Assembly (NCBI GenBank): GCA_016271365.2
Contig: CM057452.1
Location: forward strand, 1,242,695,001-1,242,759,000
Direction: 5' to 3'
Source: Neoceratodus forsteri
Taxonomy: Eukaryota; Chordata; Ceratodontiformes; Ceratodontidae
Length of the DNA stretch: 64,000 nt
In this document: one piece after another, positions 44,680 to 56,699 of the stretch
Layout of the letters: the number at the start of each line of letters is the position of its first letter
How positions within the stretch are numbered: the stretch's first letter is position 1
Made by a program: the position numbers and the translations under genes
Notes under the pieces: generated by a model
Seen by the model: only the letters and a program-made list of their open reading frames with translations
The model's database searches: none
Told to the model about the DNA's origin: nothing

Positions 44680-45450
44680 TCTTTCTTACCAATGACTGAC
44701 ATCAACTTTTTTGGTATAGAAAATTTTTATAGGAAAATTAGACATGTATACCAGTTTTCCCAGTCTTAAAGGGCAGAGAGTGACAGAAAAAGGGATCTGA
44801 GAATGACCATAGGTGTTAGATTGAGCTAACACTTCCCCCCAGATAGCTCACATGCTATAAAAACATGTATGAAACAATTGAACAATGATATACAGCAGTT
44901 AAAGAGAACTTCCACTTCCCAAACATGAAATAAATATTACAAATTTACAACAAGAGGTCCTAAAGTAACTTGAAAATGACAGGGACATCATAATAAAGTC
45001 AATGGACTAGGGGTCTGAGTGGTCATAATGAATTACTATGACTTCAGACAAGAGAATCTGAGACTATTATCAAATATAACACATTACCAAGAATTAGAAA
45101 GAAAACTTTAACTAAAATCAAAGTTGAAATTAAGCAACTTTTGGAGCAAGGGGCCGATATGGGTTGGATGGCAGCATGGAGGTCTGAAATCCTAGAGAAA
45201 CCACACCGCAGGGCAACAACATCTTACTGCATCCTGAAAATCCAAAAGAGTGGGACATACACTTTTAGTAGACTGATTGTTTCTGGTAGTAATTCAGTTT
45301 TAGAACCTCTGTCATCATATACAGATTACTTCATCAAACCCCACATACCACTTATGGAGTCCCACATCAAAGACTCTTGAGAGTTTCTAAAAATTATAGA
45401 GACTCAAAGAGAAAATCAGAGACTTAAGCTATGTGTGGCTTGTGACATTT
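44680..45450 (+). pseudogene. PLE-I fingers fragment, plus strand
   Basis: The text 'SVVIMNYYDFRQENLRLL' with stops, 'IKQLLEQGADMGW' and, at 45141-45380, 'YCILKIQKSGTYTFSRLIVS', 'LEPLSSYTDYFIKPHIP' and 'SHIKDS' is RT fingers of a PLE. It is close to the 21100-20800 text of PLE-I ('AEIKQLLEQGADMG', 'LSSYIDYFIKP'), so it is the same family in the other orientation. The coding is cut at 45450 by the foldback element and continues at 47469. Confidence 0.8.
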
Positions 45451-47468
45451 GGGGCCAGATATTCCAAACTTTGCACAGTGGGCAGAGAAATTGCACCCTG
45501 TTTGCCGGGCATTTGCACCCATGTGCAATATTCAAAGGGGGCCTTTGTGTGTGCTAATTGGGTTAGCGTACGCAAAAGAAAATATTGTATGTGGTGGGTG
45601 AATGAAAGGGTGAAGACAGGAATACTGGTGCAGTGCAATATTCAGCGCATTTGTGCTGTGCAAAGTGGTCAGCACGGACTCCTTTACACTGTACAAATAT
45701 TACTGGGAAGAAGTCTGACATGCCCTGAGCAACCCTAGCTGCTGGCAAAGACACTGTAGCCAACAACCATTTTGGCAGATATGGCAGTACACCTGCTCCC
45801 TGGTGCCTAGCAGTCCTACTGCCCTACAATCACTGGCCCATAGAACTGTCAAACCTTTGCTGGTGTCTAGTGGATCCCCCTACTGATCCTTGGCATGGTT
45901 AATGTAAACACTTGCCCTGGTGTCTAGTGGCACCCTCCATCCTTTAGTCACCATCCCCATAAGTCTGTCCTAGTGGTTCAGTGATCCCCCACTCTCTGAT
46001 CACCAGTCCCAGTGTAAATGAAATCATCCTTGGTTCCTAGAGTTCCCCCACCCTCAAGTCAGCAGCCCTTTGGTAATGTAAATCATTCTTGGTGTCCGGT
46101 GGTCCCCCCAACCATCATTCACTGGCCCCATAGTTGATCACAGATTCCCTGGCATCTACTGGCTTACTCCCACCCACTAATCCCTGTTCCCATACAAGTA
46201 TGCACTTCCCTGGCATCTAACAGCACCCAACGCTGTGGGCACTGATAACCCCACATTGCCAGCCCCCCTTACCTTCAACACTGGTGCCATGGATCACATG
46301 TGGTGAGAGGCACAGTCCACTGCTCACCTCTTCCATCAGCCGCCATATGGAAAGACAGGGAGCATGCATCCAATGTACTGTGCAGGGCTCACAGCCTCTG
46401 TGTTATACAGGGTATGCATTCTCTGAATTGTAGAGGACACACATCCTCTGTATTTTACCAGGAGCATGGCCCGTGTACTGTGCAGGATGTGTGCGGTCTG
46501 TGTACTTACTGTACAGAGATGTACTGTATAGGAATCATGCTCCCCGTACAGTAAATAGGCCATGTGTACCTTGTACAATATGGAGGCTGAGCTCTCTGTA
46601 CAATACAGAGGATGCACACCCTGTACAGTGCATTGGACACAAGTTCCCTATATTTCCATACAGCTGCCAGCTGAGGAGGTGAGAGGAAGGCTGTGCCAGT
46701 CACCGTATTGGATGAATGGCACTGGCTCTGAAGGTAAAGGAGGTGGCTGGGTGGATTTGTCAGTGCCTGTGGTGCTGGGTGCCACTAGATGCCAGGGAAT
46801 CTGTGATCAACTACGGGGTGAGGGATTGGTGGGAGGAGGGGACACTGGACAGCAAGGATGATTTACATTGCACCAGGGCTGATGAAAGGGGGATCACTTG
46901 GCACCAGGGATGATCTAATTTACAGTGGTGGTGGTGATTGGAGATTGGGGATGATCTCTTTTACACTGGTGACAGCAATTAGAGGGTGGGGGGACCACTA
47001 GGCACCAGGGAAAGGTTTTTAATTTACCTGGGATTGTGATTGGGGGGTGAGGGACCACTGGACACCAAGGAACATTTCCATTTCACAAGACCAGGTGATC
47101 ATGGGGGGCAGAGCCAGCCACAGGGGTGCAAATCTGTTTCTGCTTTCCATGTAAATATCCCCATAATTGCCATGCAAATGGCTTCTTGGCACCTTGCATG
47201 CCCAATGGGCTCATTTGCATAGGGTCATCTGAATATTGTACAGGGAGGTACCAGTGCTATTGGATCTGGCGGTGCTGTTCCCTGCATGGCTGGGTTTCAT
47301 GTCAGGGCAGCAATACCCGGATTAGTGCTGCACCAACATACCCTTACATTCAGTCTGATAGCACCAGTGTGCTAGCCAACTGAATATAGCACCCTCAGGG
47401 TTGTGGGCAATGGGCAGTCACAGCACAAAACTTTGCACTTGCTTTGCCCACTTTTGAATATTGGGTCC
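45451..47468. mobile_element. 2-kb foldback element with palindromic core
   Basis: The tips 'GGGGCCAGATATTCC' (45451) and, on the other strand, 'GGACCCAATATTCAAAAG' (from 47468) are imperfect terminal inverted repeats. The inner region about 45780-47110 is a long imperfect palindrome centred near 46470. A perfect 28-bp pair lies at 46131-46158 / 46786-46813. The arms carry degenerate tandem units of about 65 bp ('ttggtgtctagtgg.cccc') and, near the centre, about 25 bp ('ctctgt.ttgtacag'). No transposase frame. It interrupts PLE-I between 45450 and 47469. Confidence 0.82.
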
Positions 47469-47640
47469 TTCATGTCCTGGATTCATATACCTGCATCCCA
47501 CAAGAAGAAGGACTACATTCCTTGTTTTTAGCCCTCACTCCTCCATGGCTGGCTACCTTCTCATGAATGAAAACACATGCATACTTGCTATAGTAAAGTC
47601 AGCTGATCACATGAGGTGTATCTTATTTACTGCAGTATGA
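47469..47640 (+). pseudogene. PLE-I fragment resumed after the foldback
   Basis: 'tacctgcatcccacaagaag' and 'aaggactacattccttgttt' match the PLE-I sequence at about 20780-20740 read on its minus strand ('ctgcatcctacataaagaag', 'aaggactgcattccctattt'). The similarity fades before 47640, next to the L1 3' end. Confidence 0.7.
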
Positions 47641-48213
47641 ATGATAAATACAGTCTCTTTCCATGTTACCTCTCCTCTTTTTTAACAATCTTTATCAATT
47701 TATGCAATACAACAAGATAACAAATAACAAGGAAAAATAAACATCTGACATAATCAAAATGAAGAATAGAGACTTGAAACCTTAGCAGTCTAATCAAGTT
47801 AATATTACAGTATGCAATCATAATAGACAGATATATCATTGTGCAAAAACTGAGCCTATGCACTAATTTGCTATGACAGAGGTCCAAATATAAACACTCT
47901 AAGCCAACTATAGTAGGGTTTATCTATAGGCCTAATAATAACCACTCCTATGTTACAGATCTATGAAATTTGGGCTTGTTATTTAACAGGTTAAAAAACA
48001 GCAGAGTAAATCAGAAGAGTAAAAGAAGGGTGTGCAGCTTCTCGCATCTCTTTTGGTAGTGCTTTATGGAATGTCTAAGGCTGGCTATGGATTTTTCCAT
48101 ATGTAGACTAGAAAGGATTTCTACATTTCACTCCCTGTAAGAGGGAGAAGTTTGATCTGTCCAATGGCAAAAATAATCAGCTTAGCTACAGCAGTGATGA
48201 CGGCCGTATGATA

Positions 48214-49400
48214 TCATTGAGGACCTAATAAAGTGTTTATTCCTGTATGCAGCAAACAGAATTCAGGTTGAAAAGCATCATCCAATCCCAATAAGGTATC
48301 CAACTGTGCTTTGATCTGTTGCCATAATGACTGGGACACAGGACAGTCCCATGAAATATATCTTAGAGATCCCACCTGGGCCTTACATTTCATGCATGTA
48401 AGGCTGGTAATCAGTTTCAACTTATGCAGTTTTTGCAGAGAAAAATATAGATCATTAACTATTTTGTACTGCATATGATGCAGTTTATCTAGTTTAATGT
48501 ATCAGTGGATATAGTCCCAAGGGGAAGAATTTTCAAATAAACCTGTTTGATTATGGAACGCTGTCTCCTAGTAAGAGCATTTAACTTTAAGCTTATCTCC
48601 AATATGGTCCCTTAGAACTTCATACAGTGCCAGGATGATGTGTTCTCCAGAAACATGGCTAGCCAAATTACGATAATGAGGGCCATCAGCAAATTGCCAC
48701 GGTTGGGGACCTAAAGTAGTTTGCCATGTATGAGTAAGTTGCAAGAAAGAAAATATACTAGACAAAGCAAGGTTGTTATCCCATTATGAAATCTGGTGAA
48801 AGGCATAAAATGATCATTCTGGATCAGACTAGCCCAATGGTCTAGATTCATCTGGTGTAAAAAAGATGTAGGAATAGTTTTATGGCCAAGTTTAAAGTTA
48901 GGGTTGAGTCGAAGTGGTTTTGAAGGATCTTTCTGGGGCACGTAACCTAACAGTCTGCAGAGTTGTAAATGTATTTGGACCACGCAGCTAATTGGGGTAT
49001 TTTGAAGTTTAGGGGGAAGTTTGGACCAAGGTAAGTAGGGTGGAGCTCAGTAGCTAACACATTGGCCTTACAAAGACACATTTCAATATCTTTCCAATGT
49101 GGATAGTATGAATTAGGAGAGATCTCCATGTCCTGTGCACACCAAGCCAAAAACTTACTAGCCTGGGCAACTATATAACACCAACGAAAGTTTGAGAGTT
49201 GTAGGCCACTGTGATGTTTTGCCAAAGTTAACTTGGAGTATGAAGTACATGTTTTTTTTACCTTTCCATAAAAATGCAGAGGGAGTCTTCTGAAGTTTAG
49301 TGAACCATACATATGGTAGTGGAATACCGGTCAAACTAAGTGGATACAAAATCCTCAGAAGAACATTCATTCTTATAACTGAAAGTCTAGTACAAAGTGA
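48214..49400 (-). pseudogene. L1 ORF2 thumb and C-terminal Cys domain
   Basis: Pieces in order are 'VLLRILYPLSLTGIPLPY' and 'FLWKGKKNMYF' (49370-49158), 'GLQLSNFRWCYIVAQASK' and 'HPTYLGPNFPLNFK' (49312-48947), then 48983-48711. Last is 'CMKCKAQVGSLRYISWDCPV' at 48474-48214, the Cys-rich C-terminus of L1 ORF2 ('C..C......L.H..W.C'). Frameshifts separate the pieces. Confidence 0.82.
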
Positions 49401-49586
49401 AATTTGTAATGCCTGTCAACATTGTAAACTGGCCTCTAAAGTTTGAAGTAAGAGAGAGAAATTCTGAATTCTTAAGGAAGGAACATCTGTGGCAAGCTTA
49501 ATGCTCAAGCAAGTGAGGCAGTTAGAGGACCAGTGTCCCACTCCAGTGGGAAGACAATCCCTTTTAAGAATTTTGTGGTTTAGGGG

Positions 49587-50960
49587 CTAGATCAAAGTCT
49601 TGGTTAAATTTAATGTATAGCCCAAAAGGGCCCCAAATGCAGCCAGTTCCTGAATTGCAATCAGCAAGAACTGGGAAGGATGGGTCAGATGGAGCAAGAT
49701 GTCATCTGCATATGTAGAAATTTTAAAGGAAAGGGATTCTACAGAAATGCCATTAATCTGTGAGTTTTGAAAAATGTGTTTGGTAAGGGGCTCAAGATAC
49801 AAACTAAAAAGTTAGGGAGACAGATGACAGCTTCAGTGGGTGCCCTTTGTAAGGGAATGGGTTAAAACAGTACACAATTATACCATTACAGAGAATGCGG
49901 GCAGAGGGGGTAGAGTTTAATAATAAGTGAATCCATATAAATAAATTCATCAGGGAACCCAAAAACAGAGAGGGTAAGGACAAGAAACCCTATCAAAAGC
50001 TTTCTCAGCTCCATATTCCTAATTTATTTAAGGGTGTGTTTAGTTTATGGCTTAGTTTAGTGGTATCTTAGATGTCTGTAATATTAATTTGCATGTATTT
50101 TTGATTCTCAGGAACTGTGTCATACTGTTATGACTTATTTTTCACTTTTTTCTTAAAAAAACTGAGGACACTGTAGTTATTCCATATAATTACTTATTTG
50201 TGGCTTTTTACATTGTATGAGCTTTGAAATATATCCTCTATACATATGTCAATTTGTATGATTAATCACATTTTTTGTGTGTATTCCTCTCCTGTTAATT
50301 TTCAATAAAAAGTACAATATGAAAAAACAAAACAAAAGCTTTCTTGGCATCCGGGGATATCAATGCCATGGCCACATTTGAATCGCTGGACGCCGAGATC
50401 AAATGTAAAATTGTCCACATATGATCAGAGGCAAGTCAACCTTGCATGAAGCCTACCTGTCTGCAACATATTAGAGGTTGCCAAATATTGCTAATTTAAT
50501 GAGCTAAGATTTTGACTAAGATTTTTACATTGATGTTTAAGAGTGAAATGGGTCTGTAATTGCCTATGTCAGAATGATCTTTCCCAAGTTTGGGGATGAG
50601 AGTAATAAAAGCCTCAAGTAATGAGTGAGGGGAGACAGTCTGAATGATAACATCGATTATATAAGTCAGCAAGATGGGGAGCCAGTTCAGATTTGAGTGA
50701 AATATAGAAATTTGGATAGAAGTTATATGGCCTGGGGCTTTGTCTAGAGTAAGGATGGAGATAGCATGCTCTACTTCAACCATAGAAATAGGAACTTTAA
50801 GGAACTCCACAAGTTGGGGGTTTAACTGGGAAGTTGGGCCTGGGAAAGTTAATTTTTTATTAATGAGTGAATATTTTTTGGGGAGGAGTCATCTGCAGCA
50901 TAATGACATTCATAAAAAGCCTTAAGTTCTGCAGCAATGTCTCAAGAGGATGTTAAAATC
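49587..50960 (-). pseudogene. L1 ORF2 reverse transcriptase
   Basis: Fingers at 50810-50496 read 'ILTLDKAPGHITSIQISIF', 'LLEAFITLIPKLGKDHSD' and 'NYRPISLLNINVKILVKILA', which is highly typical of L1. Motif A 'AKKAFDRV' is split by the insertion at 50006-50332. Motif C 'STYADDILLHL' lies at 49802-49587 with both aspartates intact. Frames are broken elsewhere. Confidence 0.88.
50006..50332 (+). mobile_element. A-tailed insertion in L1 RT motif A, 12-bp target duplication
   Basis: 'CAAAAGCTTTCT' occurs at 49994-50005 and 50333-50344 and is the coding for 'KKAF' on the minus strand. The ~327-bp insert ends 'caataaaaagtacaatatg' followed by an A-rich tail, so it is itself an L1-type 3' end or a transcript retroposed by L1. 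No coding was read in it. Confidence 0.82.
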
Positions 50961-51980
50961 CTACTGTCTTTAGAAGATTGAATTGCTTTAATAAGACGTG
51001 CAGTCTCCTCTTGTTTAAGGTGTATAGCAAGAAGCCTGCCCACTTTTCACAGTACATTTCATAAGTGTGTTTAGCTTTAAGAGGGCATGTTCTGCTTGCT
51101 CTCTATTGAGTTCAGAGTATTTGGCCCCTTCTCATTTAGTCTAACCCAATCATGTTCAGAAGAAGAGGGGTTAATATTTTTTTCAAGGGTCCAGATAGAA
51201 GCCAACAGTTCTTCTACTTGTCTCTTCCTCTGTTTCTTTCAAGTTGTAGCCATTCGAATAAACTCCCCAAAGATGATGCTGTTGTATTTATTTCACATGG
51301 CCTCAGCCAACATGGTGGCAAGTTTATTAATTCTAAGGAATTTAATTGTCATTTGTTGTAACTTAGCGGCACCACTCTTCTTTAAGAAGATGGTTATTTA
51401 GTTTCTAATGTTTGTCTACCTCACAATAGAAAGTAAATGGAGGGAGAGAGAATCCAGAACATGGTCGGACATGACCTTATTCTGAATTTCATAAAAACCA
51501 AACTCTGGTATAAAGGAGGAACTGTGTGGAAGAGTGAAAGGTATAGTCCCTTTCAGTAGGGTACAGGAGCCTCCAAATATCAACCAGACTGCAGTTATCC
51601 ATCAGATCCCTGAGAGCCCTTTGTACAGGAGAAAGGTCTTTCTGGAGTCTTCCAGACCTATCTGATGTATATAATCTGGAATGAGATTCCAGTGTCCCAT
51701 CACAATTTTAGGTATTTGATTGTGGAGTGAAAGTATATCAAGAAGGTGGGTAGAAAAAGCTAGAGAATCTAAATTAGGGCCATAAATACAACAAAGTAAC
51801 ATTTCCTGTGGTCCTACCAAATCTGGAATTATAATAAATTATAATTAATCAGCCTTCAGTGTCAGCATATTCTTGTAGAACCTGAAAGGGGAGTGCTGTC
51901 CTAACCAAAATGATAACACCTGCTCTTCGAGTATTGTTACCAGCCCCACATACATATCCAACCCATAGTCTATGTAAGCG

Positions 51981-52088
51981 ATAATGCCCGACAGGGTGGG
52001 AGGTATTGGGCAATACCGGACCGGCCAGGGCCTTAGAGCTCCTGGCTGGTCTAGTATTGCCCATACCGCCCACCCTGGAGGGCATTAT
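51981..52088. repeat. 108-bp palindrome at Crypton 3' end
   Basis: The outer pair is 'ATAATGCCC' / 'GGGCATTAT', and the arms pair through 'ACAGGGTGGG', 'GGTATTGGGCAATACC' and 'CCGGCCAGGG' with few mismatches, centred at about 52034. The arms also hold smaller palindromes such as 'GGTATTG.CAATACC'. Confidence 0.9.
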
Positions 52089-52616
52089 TGTGCTTAGAAA
52101 ATGGGCTAACTGTTGAAAAATAAAGAGACAGAGTAGTAGTTTTTAAGTGAATAAATGAAGTTTTATTTTTAACATTTTTTTGAAAGTTGAGAAAAAATAG
52201 TCCATTTTTAACATGCTTAAATATGGTTAAGAATATTGTAATATTGTAAATAGATTGTTAAACATTAATGCTTTAAAATGGTAGTTTAAATAATTTAAAT
52301 ATAATGGTTTAAAACAGTGTTAAACATTTAAAACATTTTGAGGGTAGTATTTTGTGAAAACGTGAAATGCTTAAAAAATGATTTCAAATACTGTTAACAA
52401 TCACTGTTACACTTGTTGAGGGTAGCATTTATTTCATTTCTGGTAAGTAATGAAGTTTATTGGTGAATTAAATGTGCAATTGGTAGGCTGGAAAATGTTC
52501 TTCATTGCAGTTTGTGTGAGATCAGTAGGTGGCAGGCTTCTGTTACAGCTGCTGCTGTGGTCTTCGTTATCTGTGCTCTACTGTGGTGTCTGACTTGATG
52601 TTTTTTCTTTTCGACT

Positions 52617-53819
52617 TCATTTGCCTGCTAGTATGGAGCTCCATGTTTTTCTGTCGGTAGTTGAAGGGGCCCAGTAAGATGCTAAACTTTGTTCTGAGTG
52701 GTGGCCTGTCACTGTGACGATCTCTTTGTTGGTGAGTCCTGCTCTGGATAGCAGCTGCACTGCAGTTGCACGAATACTGTGGTTTGTGTAACGCTGGGAC
52801 AAATCAGCTTCTTTGCTGAGTCGAGGCATGAGGGAGCCCAAGTAATTTTTTCCCATGGGCTCCATGGAATACCAGTAATGTTGCTGGTCAAGGATTTCTT
52901 GTGGGAGCTTTTTGGGATGCAGGTAGAAACTTGATGCACTTGGTGGGCATTTCTGTATGTATTTTAAGAAGGAGCTAACAGGGCAGAGCCAGTCGTTTTT
53001 TTGCTCTGAGATGTAACCTTGTGAGTTTTCTTTATTTAGCTCCTGTGGATCTTTGTGGCTTTTTGTTTCCTGGTTGTATGTGAGTGTTACATATTTGTGC
53101 CCAGTTTCGTCCTCTTTTATTGTGAAACTGTCTCTCGTTAGTTCACGGATGCCCTCTCAACCGCGCCTGGCCATGTGAAGCTGGATATCGAACCAGACTT
53201 TACGGACTAAGCCAGGGGCAGTTTTGGGATTTAGTGCTGGGCTGTTCCTCAGGTTTTGTAGATCTGCTGTGTTTATTGCTGGATAGTGGCTTACTATGTC
53301 TTTTTGTGACTTTCTGAGTCATTTTAGCCCTTCTGCTAGTACATTGTTTGATGAGTTAAAAGTTGGGTTGCTAATTATGCTGACAGGGCGACGGAGATCT
53401 GTACTGGCGAGGTGGTGGTTGATGCCCGCGCACAAGGCGCAATACCCAGCTACTGAATAATCTGTCCTGCTGCTTGTTCGTACCTCCACGTACAATCGCC
53501 TGAGGAGATCGTTTAAATATTCAAAACTGATGTTTTGTCAGTCAATACTTAGACGAATGTGTGTTAGCCACTGTTTGAAAATGGAGACTACCCATTTAGT
53601 GTTTTTTAATGTGTTCTGTTCTTGCCTTTCATTTTCGATTGTATCTAGCTGCAGATCTGTGACTGAAATGAAGCGCTCACTTACTTGTGGTTTTTCTGTT
53701 TTTTTTTTTACAGAACAACTTCTTTTCATTTGCTGTGGTGGCTGGTTGTCTTCTTTGAGTACATTGTGGCACTTTAAAATGCTTATTAGATCGAAATTTA
53801 TAGCTATGTGGTCAGACAT
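52617..53819 (-). pseudogene. Crypton tyrosine recombinase, nearly intact
   Basis: From an ATG at 53819 ('MSDHIAINFDLISILKCHN'), about 400 residues can be read in essentially one frame with three stop codons (near 53540, 53320 and 53150). The C-terminal half has the recombinase signature. The first catalytic Arg region is 'HMARRG*EGIRELTRDSF', HxxR is 'NHSIRAT', the next His is in 'TGHHSEQS', and the tyrosine is in 'LASYWAPS'. This set defines Crypton-type and DUF3504-type recombinases. No reverse transcriptase accompanies it, which excludes DIRS and Ngaro elements. The ORF ends at 52617 with a basic tail. Two of the stops are TGA, as CpG decay of Arg codons would give. Confidence 0.85.
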
Positions 53820-54199
53820 ATTTGTTTTTTTTTAAACTGACGTTTAGTACTGTTAGTTGCTTGACAGAAGTGGTCAGCTGGGCTGCAGAATATGGGCAAG
53901 GTACAGTGGTCAGCTGTCTGGCACTTCTTACTTGCTGGTCATCTATTGAAACTTAATGTACCCCTATGTTGAGGGTACTGACCAATCAGATTGCTGCAAG
54001 TAAGAAGCCCATTTTCTAAGAAGTGTACTGTACATCTGCAGACTAAATGTGGGTTTCTAGAAGCATGACTAGATCCACTTTAAGAGTGTGAAAATGCTTA
54101 AGGATTTGTAGTCTTTTCTTCTTCGAGTGCCCCCCTTTAATATTCCAGGTAAAACAGTTCAGATGCTTTAACTGCCATGTGTACTGACTGAATAGGAAT

Positions 54200-55740
54200 C
54201 TAAAGGCTGCCTTAGGTCTTGAATGACAAGCAAATGGGGAAGTCCACACCCATCTATAAGAAGGTAGAGAAAATAAATTTAATGTCCCAGTCCTAATGCT
54301 ATTTCTGCATACATTAACAAACAGCAAACAGCCTGAAACAGTTGTAACAAAGGGGATGAGGGGAACAACAACAACCCATGAACAAACATAGCAAAAACTA
54401 GCAACTACACAAATGCCATTAAACAATAAAAGGTGAAAAAAATTGTTTTCCTCTGCCTACAAGGGAGGATGGAGGGGAGTAGGAGCATAACCCCAAAAAG
54501 TGGCCTAATGCCACCATTCACTAATCAGACTATTGTGTCGCAATGGACTTGTCATCTCCCAGGAAATCATGCCACTGCCAAACCGAATACTGGCCAATCC
54601 TATTTGCCAGAAAAAGGAAAAAGTTATATAAAGCAGAGAGCATGAGTGATACTAGAAGGGTAGCACATGAAGAAAACACCATTCAAAAAAAAAAAAGCGG
54701 GAGGGGCAAAAAAAGGAAAAGCACTGCTCACTAAATTGGCATGAGCAGGGGCAACCATCACTAGGCAGTGAAAAAATACAAATAAATAAAATGGGTACAA
54801 CATGATCTATAGGTTGTAATGTAAAAAGACAGCAGAGGGAACAGGTTGTGGAAATCTGGCATTATATAGGACTGGTATAGCAGGGCTACATCCAGGAAGT
54901 AAAAATAGGAGAGGGATTATGAAGGTAGAGAGGGGAAGATATTGGTAAGGTTTGAATAATTCAGAACTAAATAATGTCCAGTGATGTTCAATAGGTTAAG
55001 AAATGTCAATCTGCCAGAATGACAAGTGCATTAATGGAATTGCACAGTTCCTGTATGACAAAGATGCTACCTAAGAAGCAGTAATAATAAAAAAAATGGT
55101 GGGACGGGGTATAGAAAGGGGGGAAAATAAGGAAGGGGGGCTAAATCACCCTGCTTAAAAGCAGGTTGCTTCTGTGATTCCATGTTGTCTATGGAACTGC
55201 AGGACAACTGAGTCATGCCTGACGGAGGAGAGTTGCTGTTGTGTCCAGGGAAATCAGTACAGCCATTGTGTCAGATGGTGTAATTATAAAAGGCTCACCA
55301 GAAACTACAAGAAGGTGGAACTATGTGGTAGAAAGGGGGGAAGATAATAAGTGATGGAACTAGGAAGATGGCACTCCATAGAGCTTTGAGGTGTGAAACA
55401 GCCAGTTCACAAACATGGAGGGAAAATTCCTTATTCCATCATCGGTGCTGTGTCCAGAAAGGGGATGTACCACCAGTCAAGGCCAGAAGCAAACAATGGT
55501 GATCCACAATCAGCCAACCAGTCCCAAATAACAAAGTAAAGACTGAGGGTTTCAAATAGGAAGTTTAACTTGAAGTGATCCATTAAATGAGTAGCTATTG
55601 TGACCCAACTGTAGTGAAAGAGGGAGGTCTATAGATATAATATGCTAAGAGTTAAATAACACAGAGAAAGTCAATAAACTCCCCTTAGATGAGGGAACAA
55701 AAATCAAGGGTCAAGATTAGCACTGTAATGCTAAATATGA
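54200..55740. other. L1 ORF1-ORF2 spacer, no gene seen
   Basis: About 1.5 kb separates L1 ORF1 from ORF2, far more than in mammalian L1. It contains an A-rich plus-strand run (54687-54722) that may be the tail of another retroposed insertion. Nothing else assigned. Confidence 0.45.
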
Positions 55741-56640
55741 ATGAGGGGTAGCTGAAAATATATTTGGGAAATACTTTGGGAGCTCTAGGCGAGCTTGTTC
55801 TGCAGAAGCAAATTTGTGGGATCTGGCTGCAGTGGTCACAATTAGTCAGGCTGGGTACAACATATGGAACTGTGTTCCAGTTTTATGTAGTTCCAATTTT
55901 AAGGATTTATAAGTGAGTTGCTTGTCGTGGATGTGGGGATTAATGTCACTAAAAATATGGTACCTGTGACCATTTCAAAAGAGATTCTGCTTTTCATGAG
56001 ATCTTTTTTAATGAGAAAATGGTCCTGGAAATTCAAACAGTGCAATATAATTTCTGAAAGTTTACCGTCGGAAAGAGGCTGATCTGATACTGGAGGGAAT
56101 GTTGTGACCATTTGATAAGGTATGCAGGGCCATGGGGGGGCAACCACCTCCTGCAAAAGCTCCTGTACAAATGATAACGTATCCTTGCCTTCCACTTGTT
56201 CTAGTATTCCTACCAGAACTAAATTATTTATGTGGCTACGTCCCTCTTGATCCTCCACTCTGGCTTCAATTTAATCACTTTCTTGTCAAGCTCTTGTCAT
56301 TCCTGCTTGTCTCAGGCCTGCATACCCTCCATTGAACTGATACGAACCTTGTTGTCTCTGAGGTGATGGTGAAAGGCCTCCAGAACAGGTTTGAAAAGTT
56401 GTATATTCTCCACGACTTTGGAGAGAGTAATTGTAATGCTAGCCAGTTCAGAAAAAAGCTGGTTCAGTTTGTCCAGGTTGGCTTCGGTATCCAATGGGGA
56501 ATATGGAGTTGGGGGCTGCTGCAGTGGTTGCAGCATGGGCAGTAAGGGAAATGCTTTAGCTGCCACCATAGACTCACTTCCCTCTGACACATCCATGCAG
56601 GTGCCAGGATTGAAAGATGCCCAGTCAAAGATAAAAAGCT
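55740..56640 (-). pseudogene. L1 ORF1 protein (coiled coil and RRM)
   Basis: The frame 56596-56312 has heptad-like text ('LDKLNQLFSELASITITLSK') that fits the coiled coil. After a frameshift, 56258-55899 reads 'MEDQEGRSHINNLVLVGILE', which matches the L1 ORF1 signature 'LE.RSRRNNLRI.GI.E' at the start of the RRM domain, and 'IILHCLNFQDHFLIKK'. Further frameshifted text to about 55740 ('TQFHMLYPA') fits the C-terminal domain ('I.Y.MLYPA.L'). ORF1p is the RNA chaperone of the L1 particle. The ORF is dead. Confidence 0.85.
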
Positions 56641-56699
56641 CAGCTGCAGACTAATGAGAGGTTAGTGCCCATTGAGAGCAATTAAAATAATGTTTTTTG

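Larger units (their letters stand above)
51980..54021 (-). mobile_element. Crypton DNA transposon with 3' palindrome
   Basis: Reading on the minus strand, the element starts 'CTTAGAAAATGGGC' at 54020. The leader includes 'GCAATCTGATTGGTCAGTAC', a tyrosine recombinase ORF spans 53819-52617, and the 3' end runs 'AGCCCATTTTCTAAGCAC' at 52107-52090 into a 108-bp palindrome (52088-51981) that finishes at the L1 flank. The 5' start and the 3' 'AGCCCATTTTCTAAG' (52107-52093) are perfect inverted repeats. Target duplication is at most about 4 bp ('ACTT' / 'GCTT'). Cryptons are not known for terminal inverted repeats, so this structure is odd. Confidence 0.75.
51400..54200 (-). pseudogene. L1 ORF2 AP endonuclease, split by the Crypton
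   Basis: The domain begins at 54180 with 'LNCFTWNIKGGHSKKKRL' and 'LKVDLVMLLETHI' (catalytic Glu). It is interrupted at 54021 and resumes at 51979 with 'HRLWVGYVCGAGNNTRRAGV', 'IILVRTALPFQV', 'LLCCIYGPNLDSLAFSTH' and 'IVMGHWNLI' (normally GGDFN, so the catalytic Asp is lost). Joining the flanks gives a continuous and typical L1 endonuclease, which locates the Crypton edges. Confidence 0.85.

Noticed and set aside
46300..46913. Open frames of 65-99 residues on both strands, Cys- and Tyr-rich
   Set aside because: They arise from the mirrored ~25-bp units of the foldback palindrome, which produce similar text on both strands.
53530..53835. A 101-residue plus-strand frame
   Set aside because: It is the shadow of the Crypton recombinase N-terminus on the other strand.
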